A stretch of DNA of 64,000 nucleotides, taken from positions 1,054,001 through 1,118,000 of the forward strand of contig NZ_AP025281.1 of NCBI RefSeq assembly GCF_024347195.1, in the 5' to 3' direction. Shown piece by piece: positions 25,348-34,107 of this stretch. Positions within the stretch are counted from its first letter, which is position 1. Every line of letters begins with the position of its first letter. The notes below the pieces were generated by a model. It worked only from the letters and a program-made list of their open reading frames with translations. It was not told the origin of the DNA and made no database searches. This stretch comes from Aliamphritea hakodatensis (GTDB lineage: Bacteria > Pseudomonadota > Gammaproteobacteria > Pseudomonadales > Balneatricaceae). The position numbers were made by a program, and so were the translations under genes.

Positions 25348-26214
25348 GTGGATATTATTCAGCTAGATCAGGCCATCAGTGATGCCGAGCGGGCAGCGCT
25401 TTTATTTGCCGGTAATTTACTGGTGTACCGTCAGCGGCCGGCGATGTTGCGCATGATTGAGTATACCCGTGAGTTACTGGCAGATGAGCTGTCGGGGCTG
25501 GATCCGGTGACCGTGCAGGAGCACCTTTCCCGGGAAGATTTTCTGAACAGGGTCGGGGCGGTACAGACAAGATTTCGCACCAGTGAAGCGGCCAAACTTA
25601 TCTTCTTTGATGTGTTACGTGAGTGCGGGGTCACGACTGAACAGTGTTATTACGATCATTTTCCGCTCAGAGTCGTGCCTTTTGATACCACTCATAATGG
25701 CGCACACCGGGCGGCGATTGGTCATCACCGGGATACCTGGGGCAGCAATGTGCAGAGTCAGCAGAACTGGTGGGCACCGGTGTTCAGTCTGGACGCTGAG
25801 CGCACGATTGCGTTTTATCCTGATTACTGGGAGAAGCCTCTGGCCAATAACACGGCTGAATGGAGTTTCGAGGCGTATATGGCCACCCGGAAAACGGCTC
25901 AGCCGGAACGTGGCATTGCTTATCCGTCTGCGCCGCAACCGACAGAAACGGTGGATGAGTCCGGGGTGGTGAAGGTGGTTATTGAGCCGGGAGATGTGCT
26001 GGCATTTTCCAGTGCCCATTTACACGCCAGTGTGCCCAATACCACGGATGCGATCCGTTACAGTGTTGAAATGCGGACCATTCATCAGAGTGATCTGGCC
26101 GCCGGCCGTATGGCTCCTAATGTGGATAACGCCGCGACGACGCCTATGTATCGCTGGTTCCGGCATGTGGAGAGCCGTCAGTCTCTTAGTCAGTCTTTTA
26201 GTGTTGAGAGCTGA
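25348..26214 (+). CDS. Fe(II)/2-oxoglutarate dioxygenase-like protein, function unknown
   Basis: A 288 aa soluble protein. It carries a possible HxD motif (GHHRDTWGSN, about residue 127-130) and a distal His followed 10-15 residues later by Arg (SSAHLHASVPNTTDAIRYSVEMR), the arrangement of the double-stranded beta-helix of phytanoyl-CoA-dioxygenase-like enzymes. I assign only the fold. GTG 25348 is the likely start, with CAGGG upstream. Single gene between elaA and a small conserved gene, both on the plus strand; no substrate clue from neighbours. Confidence 0.6.
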   Translation: MDIIQLDQAISDAERAALLFAGNLLVYRQRPAMLRMIEYTRELLADELSGLDPVTVQEHLSREDFLNRVGAVQTRFRTSEAAKLIFFDVLRECGVTTEQCYYDHFPLRVVPFDTTHNGAHRAAIGHHRDTWGSNVQSQQNWWAPVFSLDAERTIAFYPDYWEKPLANNTAEWSFEAYMATRKTAQPERGIAYPSAPQPTETVDESGVVKVVIEPGDVLAFSSAHLHASVPNTTDAIRYSVEMRTIHQSDLAAGRMAPNVDNAATTPMYRWFRHVESRQSLSQSFSVES

Positions 26215-26257
26215 AGCGGGGTACACTGCTGTTTTTCTCCGGGTGTAGTGGGTAAGT

Positions 26258-26599
26258 ATGCGTAAGTCTGATAAGAAGCTGGATAACCAGATCTGTAAAA
26301 CCCTGACGGTGGTGTGTGAAACAGCACTGGAACATATCTATGGGTTTCAGTGGCTGACACACCGGGTTGATTATCAGCGTTTTCCTGCCTCATTAAAGAT
26401 CACTTGCGTATTTACCGATGAGTCTGACCTTGAGCGGATCAGGATGCAGCATGAAGATACCAGCCTGCGTAACCTGATCAGTGAGGCGCTGGCGGATATC
26501 GGTATTCAGCTGGCAAATCCTGAAGCGCAGATCCGGTTCGACAGTGAAGACGCCTGTGAAGCATCCCATCAGGGGAACTGGGCCCGGCGGCTGGGCTGA
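26258..26599 (+). CDS. Small conserved gammaproteobacterial protein of unknown function
   Basis: A 113 aa soluble protein beginning MRKSDKKLDNQICKTLTVVCETALE and containing GFQWLTHRVDYQRFPASLKITCVF. I recognise the pattern as a widely distributed gammaproteobacterial family sometimes mislabelled as a Fis-type regulator; I see no helix-turn-helix that would support that. No membrane segment or signal. The ATG at 26258 follows GGTAAG weakly. Confidence 0.75.
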   Translation: MRKSDKKLDNQICKTLTVVCETALEHIYGFQWLTHRVDYQRFPASLKITCVFTDESDLERIRMQHEDTSLRNLISEALADIGIQLANPEAQIRFDSEDACEASHQGNWARRLG

Positions 26600-26655
26600 A
26601 GTGGCCGGAAAGCAGGTACTGGCTTACACTGTTTCTCCCATTCAGGAGAAAATAC

Positions 26656-26922
26656 ATGTGTACCAGAATACCGGTCAGTGAGCTCGTGGAGTTACCGATC
26701 AGTTGGGTTCGGGGAGATGATGAGCGGCTGAAGACTGTGTTCAGATCCCTGAAAACCGGAGACCCGGTCAGTCAGCCGATCCGGCTGCTTAATTGTGGGT
26801 GTGGTAAAACGTATATGCTTGAAGACGGTGGTCACCGGATAACCGCTGCCTACCGGCTTTATCAGCAAACCGGCAGGGATGTGATGATTCCTGTGCATAA
26901 GTTTGTGGCAGATTTTCAGTGA
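26656..26922 (+). CDS. Minimal ParB/sulfiredoxin-fold-like protein
   Basis: An 88 aa protein whose C-terminal part contains LEDGGHRITAAYRLYQQTG, reminiscent of the ParB box (xGxHRxxA) shared by ParB N-terminal and sulfiredoxin-like domains; the N-terminal IPVSELVELPISWVRGDDERL matches the usual first strand. It lacks a helix-turn-helix, so it is not a partition ParB. AGGAG precedes ATG 26656. Function unknown. Lies tail to tail with the Lrp-type gene (14-base gap). Confidence 0.65.
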   Translation: MCTRIPVSELVELPISWVRGDDERLKTVFRSLKTGDPVSQPIRLLNCGCGKTYMLEDGGHRITAAYRLYQQTGRDVMIPVHKFVADFQ

Positions 26923-26936
26923 GTGTGCCGGTTATT

Positions 26937-27359
26937 TCATAAGCATGATTTCAGATCTTTAAGCACCGGGTGGGTAACAAGATAGGACATCTTCGGTAAT
27001 TCGCTTAGCCGGATTCTGACGGTGTCCAGCTGTTCCATCGTGTCGGCTTCCGCATAGACAATCAGATCTATATCCCCGGTAATGGAACGGCAGTCTTTCA
27101 CTTCTTCTATCTGGCTGATCAGTGGCAGCAGTTTGTCGTAATCAAGGTGGGTGAAATTCATCTGGAAATAGGCAGCTACCTGTTTGCCGGGGTTACGCAA
27201 TTCTATTTTATAACCGCTGACAATTCCCTTGTCTTCCAGCCGTTTGAGCCGGCCGGCCACGGCTGTTCTTGATAAACCAATTTTACGGGCGACCTCGGCG
27301 TTGGATTGTCGCGCGTCTTCGCTCAGGTGCTGAATGATCAGTTGATCAAACTTATCCAT
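26937..27359 (-). CDS. Lrp/AsnC-family transcriptional regulator
   Basis: A 140 aa regulator with N-terminal winged helix-turn-helix (DARQSNAEVARKIGLSRTAVAGRLKRLEDKGIV) and a C-terminal RAM ligand-binding domain. Divergent from the uspA-like gene and the alanine symporter, with 398 bases between. Lrp-type regulators respond to amino acids and often control adjacent amino-acid carriers; this makes the symporter a plausible target and alanine or glycine a plausible effector. The inverted repeat TTTACCA/TGGTAAA lies close to its own start. Confidence 0.9.
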   Translation of the reverse strand: MDKFDQLIIQHLSEDARQSNAEVARKIGLSRTAVAGRLKRLEDKGIVSGYKIELRNPGKQVAAYFQMNFTHLDYDKLLPLISQIEEVKDCRSITGDIDLIVYAEADTMEQLDTVRIRLSELPKMSYLVTHPVLKDLKSCL

Positions 27360-27393
27360 ATGCTTACTCAGGATTCAGATTGTTCTGACAAAC

Positions 27394-27453
27394 TTTACCA
27401 TATAAAAAATCATCCTTGGGTGGTCGGCCATCTGATTAATGAAATTTGGTAAA
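27394..27453. promoter_or_regulatory. TTTACCA/TGGTAAA inverted repeat in the lrp-usp intergenic region
   Basis: TTTACCA at 27394-27400 and TGGTAAA at 27447-27453 are perfect inverted copies 46 bases apart in the 398-base gap (27360-27757) between the Lrp-type and Usp genes. The remainder of that gap holds no supported gene. A role as autoregulatory operator is inferred. Confidence 0.35.
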
Positions 27454-27757
27454 CCATGCTAAATCGGCGTGTTTACTGGTGAATTGATGAATTTTTATTC
27501 TCTGAATAAGGCAATTGTAAGGAGATTTTTTCCGGTTTGTCTGTCATGGCCTGTGGTGGGCACTGCAGAACCGGGCCTGCGGATAACATTAGTGACGTCG
27601 ATTCGACGGCTAAAAAGATCGTTTCGGTTTTTTATTACGACGAATCGCGCTGTAAAACACCTGTTTGTCAGGGGATCATTGACCGGTCGTATCTGAGACA
27701 GGTCGCAACAGGCCGGCGGATACGATGCATCCATACAAAAACAATAAAGGTGCATAT

Positions 27758-28195
27758 ATGTCTAATACACTTATCGTTGGCCTAGATGGCAGTGAATCCG
27801 GTTCCCGGGCACTCGCTTACGCAAAACGGCTCGCTTCACTTATCCCCGACTGTACTCTGGAGCTTGTCTACGTCATTGAGTGGACGCCCTACAGCTTTCA
27901 GACCCCTGAAGAAAACGCGACGCGGCATAAACGCCGTGAAGAGGAAATTGCCGTGGCGACGTCACGGGTGATTGATCCTGCCGTAGGCGCACTTAGCAAA
28001 GAAGGCTTTACCACCAACGGGCGCGTGATGCATGGCGATGCCGCAGAGCTGCTGAATCTGGTGGCGGTTGAAGAGAAAGCTGATCAGATTGTGGTTGCCC
28101 GTTCATCCAAAGGGGGGCTGACATCCCGTCTTTTTGGCAGCGTGACAGCCAATCTGGTGATGAATGCAAGCGTACCTGTAACTGTGGTTAACTGA
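27758..28195 (+). CDS. Universal stress protein (UspA family)
   Basis: A 145 aa single-domain Usp. N-terminal LIVGLDGSESGSRALAYAKRLA and C-terminal motif IVVARSSKGGLTSRLFGSVTANLVMNASVPVTVV, a variant of the ATP-binding G-2x-G-9x-G(S/T) pattern. ATG 27758 follows AAGG; an in-frame ATG at 27725 would add 11 unconserved residues. It precedes the sodium/alanine symporter by only 9 bases, so the two are co-transcribed; Usp genes coupled to carriers often modulate them. Confidence 0.9.
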   Translation: MSNTLIVGLDGSESGSRALAYAKRLASLIPDCTLELVYVIEWTPYSFQTPEENATRHKRREEEIAVATSRVIDPAVGALSKEGFTTNGRVMHGDAAELLNLVAVEEKADQIVVARSSKGGLTSRLFGSVTANLVMNASVPVTVVN

Positions 28196-28204
28196 GGCAA
28201 GTTC

Positions 28205-29764
28205 ATGAATAATAAAAATAAATTTTTCTGTGCTTTGAGTACGCTGGTGCTGTTAATGCACAGTCAGATGGTGATGGCCAGTGGCATTGATGAAACTGTA
28301 AATGAAGTTTTCTCCTGGGCGACGGGCTGGTTTGTCGGTCTGATCTTTGCGCCTTTACCCGGTACAAGTTTCCCATGGATTGTACTGTGGCTGGTGGTCG
28401 GTGCCTCGGTATTTACCCTGTATTTCGGCTTTATTCAGTTCCGTGCGGTGGGACACTCCATCGCACTGGTTAAGGGTGAATATACCAACCCCCGCGATGC
28501 CGGTGAGGTGAGTCATTTTCAGGCACTGGCAACGGCGCTGTCGGGCACAGTCGGCCTGGGTAATATCGCCGGTGTGGCGGTTGCAGTGAGCATTGGTGGT
28601 GCCGGTGCGACGTTCTGGATGATTCTGGCTGGTTTACTGGGCATGGCGTCCAAGTTTGCCGAGTGTACTCTGGGTGTTAAGTATCGGAATGAATACAGCG
28701 ACGGAACCGTTTCCGGTGGCCCTATGTATTACATTTCCAAAGGTTTTAAAGAGCGTGGTCTGCCGGGCGGTAAGGTGCTGGCGGTCATGTTTGCTATCTT
28801 CTGTATTCTCGGTTCGCTGGGGGGCGGTAATATGTTCCAGGCTAACCAGGCTCATGCGCAGATCAGCGGCATTGTCGGTGACTATCCCGGCTGGATTACC
28901 GGTCTGCTGTTTGCGGCAATCGTGTTTGCAGTGATTGTTGGCGGCATCAAGTCTATCGCCCGGGTGACGGAGAAAGTTGTCCCCTTTATGGGGGTTATGT
29001 ACGTCCTGGCGGCGCTGGTTATTCTGATGATGAATGCGGATAAGATTGGCTGGGCCTTCGGTCAGATTATTGAAGGTGCATTTACCGGGCTGGGCATTGC
29101 CGGTGGCTTTGTCGGCGCTCTGATTCAGGGTTTCAAACGTGCCGCATTTTCCAACGAGGCGGGTGTTGGCTCTGCGGCGATTGCGCACTCGGCGGTTAAA
29201 ACCAATGAGCCGGTTACCGAAGGCTTCGTGTCTTTATTAGAGCCGTTCATTGATACAGTACTGATCTGCACCATGACTGCACTGGTGATTATCATTACCG
29301 GGCAGTTAATGACTGACCCTGCAACCGGTCTGTATATGGTGGGTGAAAACGGCCGTATTCTGACGGCTGACGGTTCTTCCGGTGTGGCGCTGACATCTGC
29401 AGCTTTTGGTTCTGCATTCAGCTGGTTCCCTTATATTCTGGCAGTCGCGGTTGTGCTGTTTGCTTTCTCGACAATGATCAGCTGGTCTTACTACGGCCTG
29501 AAAGCCTGGACGTACCTGTTCGGTGAAGGTAAGTCCAAGGAGCTGGCGTATAAAGTTATGTTCTGCGTGTTCATTGTTATCGGTGCGGCGGCTAACCTTG
29601 GCCCGGTTATCGATTTCTCTGATGCGGCGATCTTTGCCATGGCGGTTGTCAATATTATAGGCCTGTACTTCTTATTGCCGATCATTAAGCGGGAACTGAA
29701 TTCTTATCTGTCCCGTCTGAAAACCGGTGAAATTGTGAAGTTTAAAGGTGTGACGGCGAAGTAA
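28205..29764 (+). CDS. Sodium:alanine/glycine symporter (AGCS family)
   Basis: A 519 aa inner-membrane carrier with about 11 transmembrane helices. The AGCS signature GTVGLGNIAGVAVAVSIGGAGATFWM and FKRAAFSNEAGVGSAAIAHSAVKTNEP are clear. It imports alanine and/or glycine with Na+. The first 25 residues are hydrophobic (LVLLMHSQMVMASG), suggesting a signal-like leader before TM1, seen in some members. Co-transcribed with the Usp gene and probably controlled by the divergent Lrp-type regulator. A strong bidirectional terminator follows. Confidence 0.92.
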   Translation: MNNKNKFFCALSTLVLLMHSQMVMASGIDETVNEVFSWATGWFVGLIFAPLPGTSFPWIVLWLVVGASVFTLYFGFIQFRAVGHSIALVKGEYTNPRDAGEVSHFQALATALSGTVGLGNIAGVAVAVSIGGAGATFWMILAGLLGMASKFAECTLGVKYRNEYSDGTVSGGPMYYISKGFKERGLPGGKVLAVMFAIFCILGSLGGGNMFQANQAHAQISGIVGDYPGWITGLLFAAIVFAVIVGGIKSIARVTEKVVPFMGVMYVLAALVILMMNADKIGWAFGQIIEGAFTGLGIAGGFVGALIQGFKRAAFSNEAGVGSAAIAHSAVKTNEPVTEGFVSLLEPFIDTVLICTMTALVIIITGQLMTDPATGLYMVGENGRILTADGSSGVALTSAAFGSAFSWFPYILAVAVVLFAFSTMISWSYYGLKAWTYLFGEGKSKELAYKVMFCVFIVIGAAANLGPVIDFSDAAIFAMAVVNIIGLYFLLPIIKRELNSYLSRLKTGEIVKFKGVTAK

Positions 29765-29794
29765 TATCTGACTGCCTCAGTCATCGGGGGCACT

Positions 29795-29832
29795 AAAAAA
29801 GGCCGCGGACTTTCGTCAGCGGCCTTTTTTTT
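29795..29832. terminator. Bidirectional intrinsic terminator
   Basis: A-run, GGCCGC/GCGGCC stem, 12-base loop and an 8-T run, between the convergent symporter and ABC-F genes. Confidence 0.88.
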
Positions 29833-29851
29833 GAGCGGCTAAACCGGAAAG

Positions 29852-31468
29852 TTACTTCTTGGCTTTGGCTGCTTTTTCTTTGGCATCCATGTGAGCCAGG
29901 TATTCTTCGTAGGTGCCCTGGAAGCTGAACAGCTTCTGGTCACGGATATCGATGATCTGGGTCGCCAGGGAGGAGACAAACTCACGGTCGTGGCTGACAA
30001 AAATCAGCGTACCTTCGTAGTTTTCCAGGGCCAGGTTAAGGGCTTCGATGGATTCCATATCCAGGTGGTTAGTCGGCTCATCCATGATCAGCACGTTGGT
30101 GTTGCCCATCATTAGCTTGCCAAATAACAGGCGGTTCTTTTCACCACCGGAGCATACCCGGGCTTTTTTTTCAAAATCGTCGGCACTGAACAGCAGACGG
30201 CCCAGGGTTGACCGCACGATCTGATCGTCATGGTTTGGTTTACGCCACTGGCTGACCCATTCAAACAGGCTCAGTTCGGATTCAAATTCAGCGTTAGTGT
30301 CCTGTGGGCAGTAGCCAATTGTGGCGCTTTCAGCCCACTGAATGGTACCGTTCTGTGCCTGCAGCTCATTCATCAGGCAACGCAGCAGGGTGGTTTTACC
30401 GACGCCGTTTTCACCGATGATGGCCAGGCGGCTGCCGGCTTCAAGAATCAGGTTACCGTCTTTGAACAGCGACTCGCCATCGAAACCGTGACCCAGCTCT
30501 TCCAGAACGACAGCCTGACGGTGCAGTTTCTTTTCCTGGGTGAAGCGAATAAAGGGATTCGAACGGCTGGACGGTTTGATTTCGTCCAGTTTGATCTTTT
30601 CCAGCTGCTTAGCACGGGAGGTCGCCTGCTTTGCTTTAGAGGCGTTGGCAGAGAAACGGCTTACAAACTGGCGTAAGTCGGCCATTTGCGCACTTTTCTT
30701 GGCGTTGTCGGCCAACTGACGTTCGCGGATCTGGGTGGATGCAAACATGAAGTCATCATAGTTACCCGGGTAGACACGCAGTTCACCGTAGTCGATGTCT
30801 GCCATATGAGTACATACCGCATTTAAAAAGTGACGGTCGTGGGAAATGATGATCATGGTGCTGTTACGTTCGTTCAGCACGCCTTCCAGCCAGCGGATGG
30901 TGTTGATGTCCAGGTTGTTGGTCGGCTCATCTAATAGCAGAATATCCGGATCAGAGAACAGTGCCTGTGCCAGCAGCACCCGCAGTTTCCAGCCCGGTGC
31001 CACTTCACTCATCGGGCCAAAGTGCAGACCCAGCTCAATACCGGCACCCAGCAGGATTTCACCGGCGCGGCTTTCGGCACTGTAACCGTCCATTTCAGCG
31101 AATACGGTTTCCAGCTCAGCGACCTTCATACCGTCTTCTTCAGACATTTCCGGCAGGCTGTAGATGCGGTCCCGTTCCTGTTTGACTTCCCACAGCTCTT
31201 TGTGGCCCATGATAACAGTGTCAATAACGCTGTATTCTTCAAAGGCGAACTGGTCCTGATGCAGCTTGCCCAGTCGCTCATTAGGGCTGATGCTGACGTT
31301 GCCGGACGTGGGTGTCAGGCTGCCGTCCAGAATCTTCATGAAGGTTGATTTGCCGCAACCGTTGGCGCCGATCAGACCGTAACGGTTTCCGTTACCGAAT
31401 TTAACCGAGATATTTTCGAAAAGAGGTTTGGCACCAAACTGCATGGTGATATTGGCGGTAGAGATCAA
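29852..31468 (-). CDS. ybiT: ABC-F ATPase, YbiT type
   Basis: Soluble 538 aa protein with two ABC ATPase domains and no membrane segment; ABC-F proteins bind the ribosomal E site and modulate translation. Walker A motifs GANGCGKST and GENGVGKTT, LLLDEPTNNLD and IMDEPTNHLD, and the linker (about 240-330) between domains are visible. Length and N-terminus MISTANITMQFGAKPLFENISVKFG match YbiT best among the E. coli four (YbiT, EttA, Uup, YheS). Start is TTG 31468 with AGGA upstream. Confidence 0.9.
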   Translation of the reverse strand: MISTANITMQFGAKPLFENISVKFGNGNRYGLIGANGCGKSTFMKILDGSLTPTSGNVSISPNERLGKLHQDQFAFEEYSVIDTVIMGHKELWEVKQERDRIYSLPEMSEEDGMKVAELETVFAEMDGYSAESRAGEILLGAGIELGLHFGPMSEVAPGWKLRVLLAQALFSDPDILLLDEPTNNLDINTIRWLEGVLNERNSTMIIISHDRHFLNAVCTHMADIDYGELRVYPGNYDDFMFASTQIRERQLADNAKKSAQMADLRQFVSRFSANASKAKQATSRAKQLEKIKLDEIKPSSRSNPFIRFTQEKKLHRQAVVLEELGHGFDGESLFKDGNLILEAGSRLAIIGENGVGKTTLLRCLMNELQAQNGTIQWAESATIGYCPQDTNAEFESELSLFEWVSQWRKPNHDDQIVRSTLGRLLFSADDFEKKARVCSGGEKNRLLFGKLMMGNTNVLIMDEPTNHLDMESIEALNLALENYEGTLIFVSHDREFVSSLATQIIDIRDQKLFSFQGTYEEYLAHMDAKEKAAKAKK

Positions 31469-31653
31469 GAGAGTTGTCCTGCTGTAAACCGGTGAATTCT
31501 GGCCACAGGCGGGGTATTATCCCGGAGGGCCGCAAAAGCCCGACACTATAGAGTTTTGGCCGCCTGAGGTCGAGCAAATTTGTGTGAAATTTGTACACAG
31601 AAGCCGTCTGTAAGCGCCTGGTTGTATATTCCCTTTAAAAGAACTGAGACATT

Positions 31654-32151
31654 GTGAAAATTTATCTGCTGACGCATCCCCGGGAACTGCCAAAACCCAC
31701 CAATACCGGCAAGCTGGTGACTGAGGTATTAGGGGCGTCAGTACGGCTGGTGGAATGGTCCAGAATCGGGCCGGATGCGGAATTATTGCAACTGGCAGAG
31801 CAGGGTGCGCTGGCGCTGATTTATCCTGGTGAGGGCAGTACAGAGCTCTCGGCGGCGCTGGCTGATGCCGGTTTATCTGGTCGGCTTAAGGGGCTGGTGG
31901 TGCTGGATGGCACCTGGCAGGAAGCCCGCAAAATGTTTAATAAAAGCCCGTACCTGCAAAAGCTGCCGCGTATCGCCCTGGAGGTCAGCGAAGCTTCCCG
32001 CTATAGCCTGCGGCGTAATCAGAAAGCTGAAGGCTTATGCACAGCAGAATGTGTTGCTTATGTGTTACAGACCTTGGGGCGGGGGGCCGAAGCGAAGAGG
32101 TTGAGCCACCGGTTGGAAGCATTCATTGAGGCTTACGCACACCGGAAATAA
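31654..32151 (+). CDS. DTW-domain protein, tRNA-uridine aminocarboxypropyltransferase family
   Basis: A 165 aa protein with the DTW signature in the form VVLDGTWQEARKMFNKSPYL, followed by SRYSLRR and GLCTAECVAYVL. DTW proteins such as E. coli TapT install acp3U at tRNA position 47 using S-adenosylmethionine. This member is shorter than TapT and lacks the N-terminal zinc cysteine cluster, so another RNA target is possible. Start GTG 31654. Monocistronic in appearance. Confidence 0.82.
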   Translation: MKIYLLTHPRELPKPTNTGKLVTEVLGASVRLVEWSRIGPDAELLQLAEQGALALIYPGEGSTELSAALADAGLSGRLKGLVVLDGTWQEARKMFNKSPYLQKLPRIALEVSEASRYSLRRNQKAEGLCTAECVAYVLQTLGRGAEAKRLSHRLEAFIEAYAHRK

Positions 32152-32227
32152 CTGTTCAGGCAAAGCCTTGTGGGTTAACTGAGCAGGGGAAACGTGTGGC
32201 GATATCTGAGTACTTCTTTGGTGAGAA

Positions 32228-32251
32228 ACAGGCCCGCCGGGTGGGCCTGTT
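32228..32251. terminator. Hairpin after the DTW-domain gene
   Basis: ACAGGCCC/GGGCCTGT stem, 77 bases after the DTW gene. There is no clear T-run on either side, so terminator function is only moderately supported. Confidence 0.4.
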
Positions 32252-32290
32252 GGTAGTTACAGAGCATTGGATGCGCAACTATGGAACGAT

Positions 32291-32677
32291 CTACATGCCG
32301 GGTTTTTCAGAGATTAACAGCCGGTAATCCACTGCGTCCGGGTTACTTGCAATACGGCTGATCACGAGGGCGTCGTCAATGCCTGTTGCTACAAGTGTTT
32401 CCCAGCGTGATGACAGGCCCTTCACTTCATTGCCCTCTTTGTCCAGCCAGATGAAACGGAAGTAATAGCTGTCGGTCATGACTCTTGAACTGTGAACGAG
32501 CACCGCTACCCGCAGTAAATCACCTTCGGTACGGCCCTGTGTAATATTACGGACCTTCATATGTGTGGCTGTTTCCGGAGAAAACTCAATATGTGAATAG
32601 TCGACCGGCTGCGTTTGCAGCATCTGGCAGCCAGTCAGTAGCAGCAGAGTAAAAAACGTTATAAAAAGTTTGTTCAT
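32291..32677 (-). CDS. YcfL-like lipoprotein (DUF1425)
   Basis: A 128 aa lipoprotein: signal peptide MNKLFITFFTLLLLTGC with lipobox LLTGC and lipidated C17, followed by a DUF1425-like beta domain (DSYYFRFIWLDKEGNEVKG; VDYRLLISEKP). YcfL belongs to a small outer-membrane-associated lipoprotein family sometimes paired with LpoB; no LpoB-like gene is adjacent here. A perfect 10-bp palindrome (GTCTTAAGAC, 32707-32716) lies 30 bases upstream of its start. Confidence 0.78.
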   Translation of the reverse strand: MNKLFITFFTLLLLTGCQMLQTQPVDYSHIEFSPETATHMKVRNITQGRTEGDLLRVAVLVHSSRVMTDSYYFRFIWLDKEGNEVKGLSSRWETLVATGIDDALVISRIASNPDAVDYRLLISEKPGM

Positions 32678-33166
32678 TTAGTCTTCCTTAGGCGTTGATG
32701 CCAGTCGTCTTAAGACAAGTGTGTAATTTGTACCGGTGCCTGTATGCGCACAATGCTGAAGCCGGTTTAAGCGGTCAGATATGTATACATTCAGCCTGAA
32801 CGTTTTTTGCTGCTGGCCCTGCGGCGAAAGAATCAGGCAGCGTTAAAAAAAGATGACTCTTCATGATTTCAGATTTCTGAAAACAGTGGCCGATCTTTAA
32901 GTGCAGGCACACAGACCTGTGCCTTTAACCGAAACGTTCTTGTCGGTGTAACAGCTTGTTTCGTCAGCGGGTAGGTTAACTCACTTTGTGTATCGGTTAC
33001 ATCCGTCTGAAGTTTTTTAATTAACCATTATTGGATATCTGAAACAGCTGATTTCAAATACCTGTTTGAACAGGAGTCCACGGGATGGGTATAGGGGTGA
33101 TTGTACTTTAAAGGGGCTTTCTTATACTCGGGTGATTATTCTATGACCTGGTAAGGGATATTACAG
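32678..33166. other. 489-base intergenic region with several short palindromes
   Basis: No supported gene. I see GTCTTAAGAC (32707-32716), TTTCAG-ATTT-CTGAAA (32867-32882), TGAAA-N7-TTTCA (33040-33056) and CCTGTT-TG-AACAGG (33061-33074). The right end holds a promoter-like sequence for the DHH gene (33101-33128). No tRNA-like fold noticed. Confidence 0.5.
33101..33128 (+). promoter_or_regulatory. Sigma-70-type promoter for the DHH phosphoesterase gene
   Basis: TTGTAC (-35) and TATACT (-10) separated by 16 bases, 39 bases before the ATG at 33167. Match to the consensus is good, function inferred. Confidence 0.5.
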
Positions 33167-34096
33167 ATGGAAGATACCCAATATCGACTCGTTACCCGCA
33201 GTGATTTTGATGGTTTGGTCTGCGCTGTATTGTTGAAGCATATTAATCTGGTTGATGATATTAAGTTTGTACATCCCAAAGATATGCAGGACGGCACCGT
33301 AGATACGTCTGACCGGGATATAACAACAAACCTGCCGTATGTGGATGGTGTGCACCTGGCCTTTGACCACCACCTTTCTGAAACCCTGCGTAACGACGCC
33401 CGTGAGAATCACATCATCGATCCGGATGCGCCCTCAGCAGCCCGGGTGGTGTTTGATTACTACGGCGGTTTCGATACCTTCCCCCGCGCCTGGGATGACA
33501 TGATGAAGGCGGTGGATAAAGGAGATTCTGCTGATTTTAACATGCAGGAAGTACTGGAACCGTCTAACTGGGAGCTGCTGAACTTCCTGATGGATGCCCG
33601 GACCGGGCTGGGCCGTTTCCGCGAGTTCCGTATTTCTAACTATGCGCTGATGATGGATCTGATTGATTACTGCCGCCACCACAGCATTGATGACATTATC
33701 CGGTTGCCGGATGTTCAGGAGCGGGTAGAGCTGTATTTTGAGCAGCAGCATAAATTTAAGGAACAGATTGAGCGTTGCTCAACGGTACATGGCAATCTGG
33801 TGGTGCTGGATCTGCGGAACGAAGAGACGATTTATGCCGGTAACCGGTTTATGATTTATGCGATGTTCCCGCAGTGTAATATGTCGATTCATGTACTCTG
33901 GGGGCTGAAGCAGCAGAACACGGTATTTGCCACCGGTAAGTCGATCTTTGACCGCAGCGCCAAAACCGTTGTGGGTAGCCTGATGCTGCAATACGGTGGC
34001 GGTGGCCATGATGCGGCCGGAACCTGCCAGGTGGCCAATGATCAGGCCTCTGAAGTATTGGGTGAGCTGATTGCCCAGATTAACGCGGACGGCTGA
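33167..34096 (+). CDS. DHH/DHHA1 superfamily phosphoesterase
   Basis: A 309 aa protein with DHH-family metal motifs: RSDFDGLVCAVLL (DxD-like), LAFDHHLSE (DHH) and the C-terminal DHHA1 motif GGGGHDAAGTCQV. Relatives are exopolyphosphatases, RecJ-like nucleases and oligoribonucleotide/c-di-AMP phosphodiesterases; this long N-terminal variant is usually annotated as exopolyphosphatase-related. Substrate cannot be assigned. Monocistronic, followed by the long hairpin at 34108-34150. Confidence 0.83.
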   Translation: MEDTQYRLVTRSDFDGLVCAVLLKHINLVDDIKFVHPKDMQDGTVDTSDRDITTNLPYVDGVHLAFDHHLSETLRNDARENHIIDPDAPSAARVVFDYYGGFDTFPRAWDDMMKAVDKGDSADFNMQEVLEPSNWELLNFLMDARTGLGRFREFRISNYALMMDLIDYCRHHSIDDIIRLPDVQERVELYFEQQHKFKEQIERCSTVHGNLVVLDLRNEETIYAGNRFMIYAMFPQCNMSIHVLWGLKQQNTVFATGKSIFDRSAKTVVGSLMLQYGGGGHDAAGTCQVANDQASEVLGELIAQINADG

Positions 34097-34107
34097 TTTT
34101 TCAATCT

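Noticed and set aside
27469..27785. Small frames in the lrp-usp gap
   Set aside because: No family features; overlapping frames on both strands, and the usp start at 27758 overlaps them.
33061..33074. CCTGTT-TG-AACAGG as a LexA (SOS) box
   Set aside because: A LexA box needs CTGT-N8-ACAG; here only four bases separate CTGT and ACAG.
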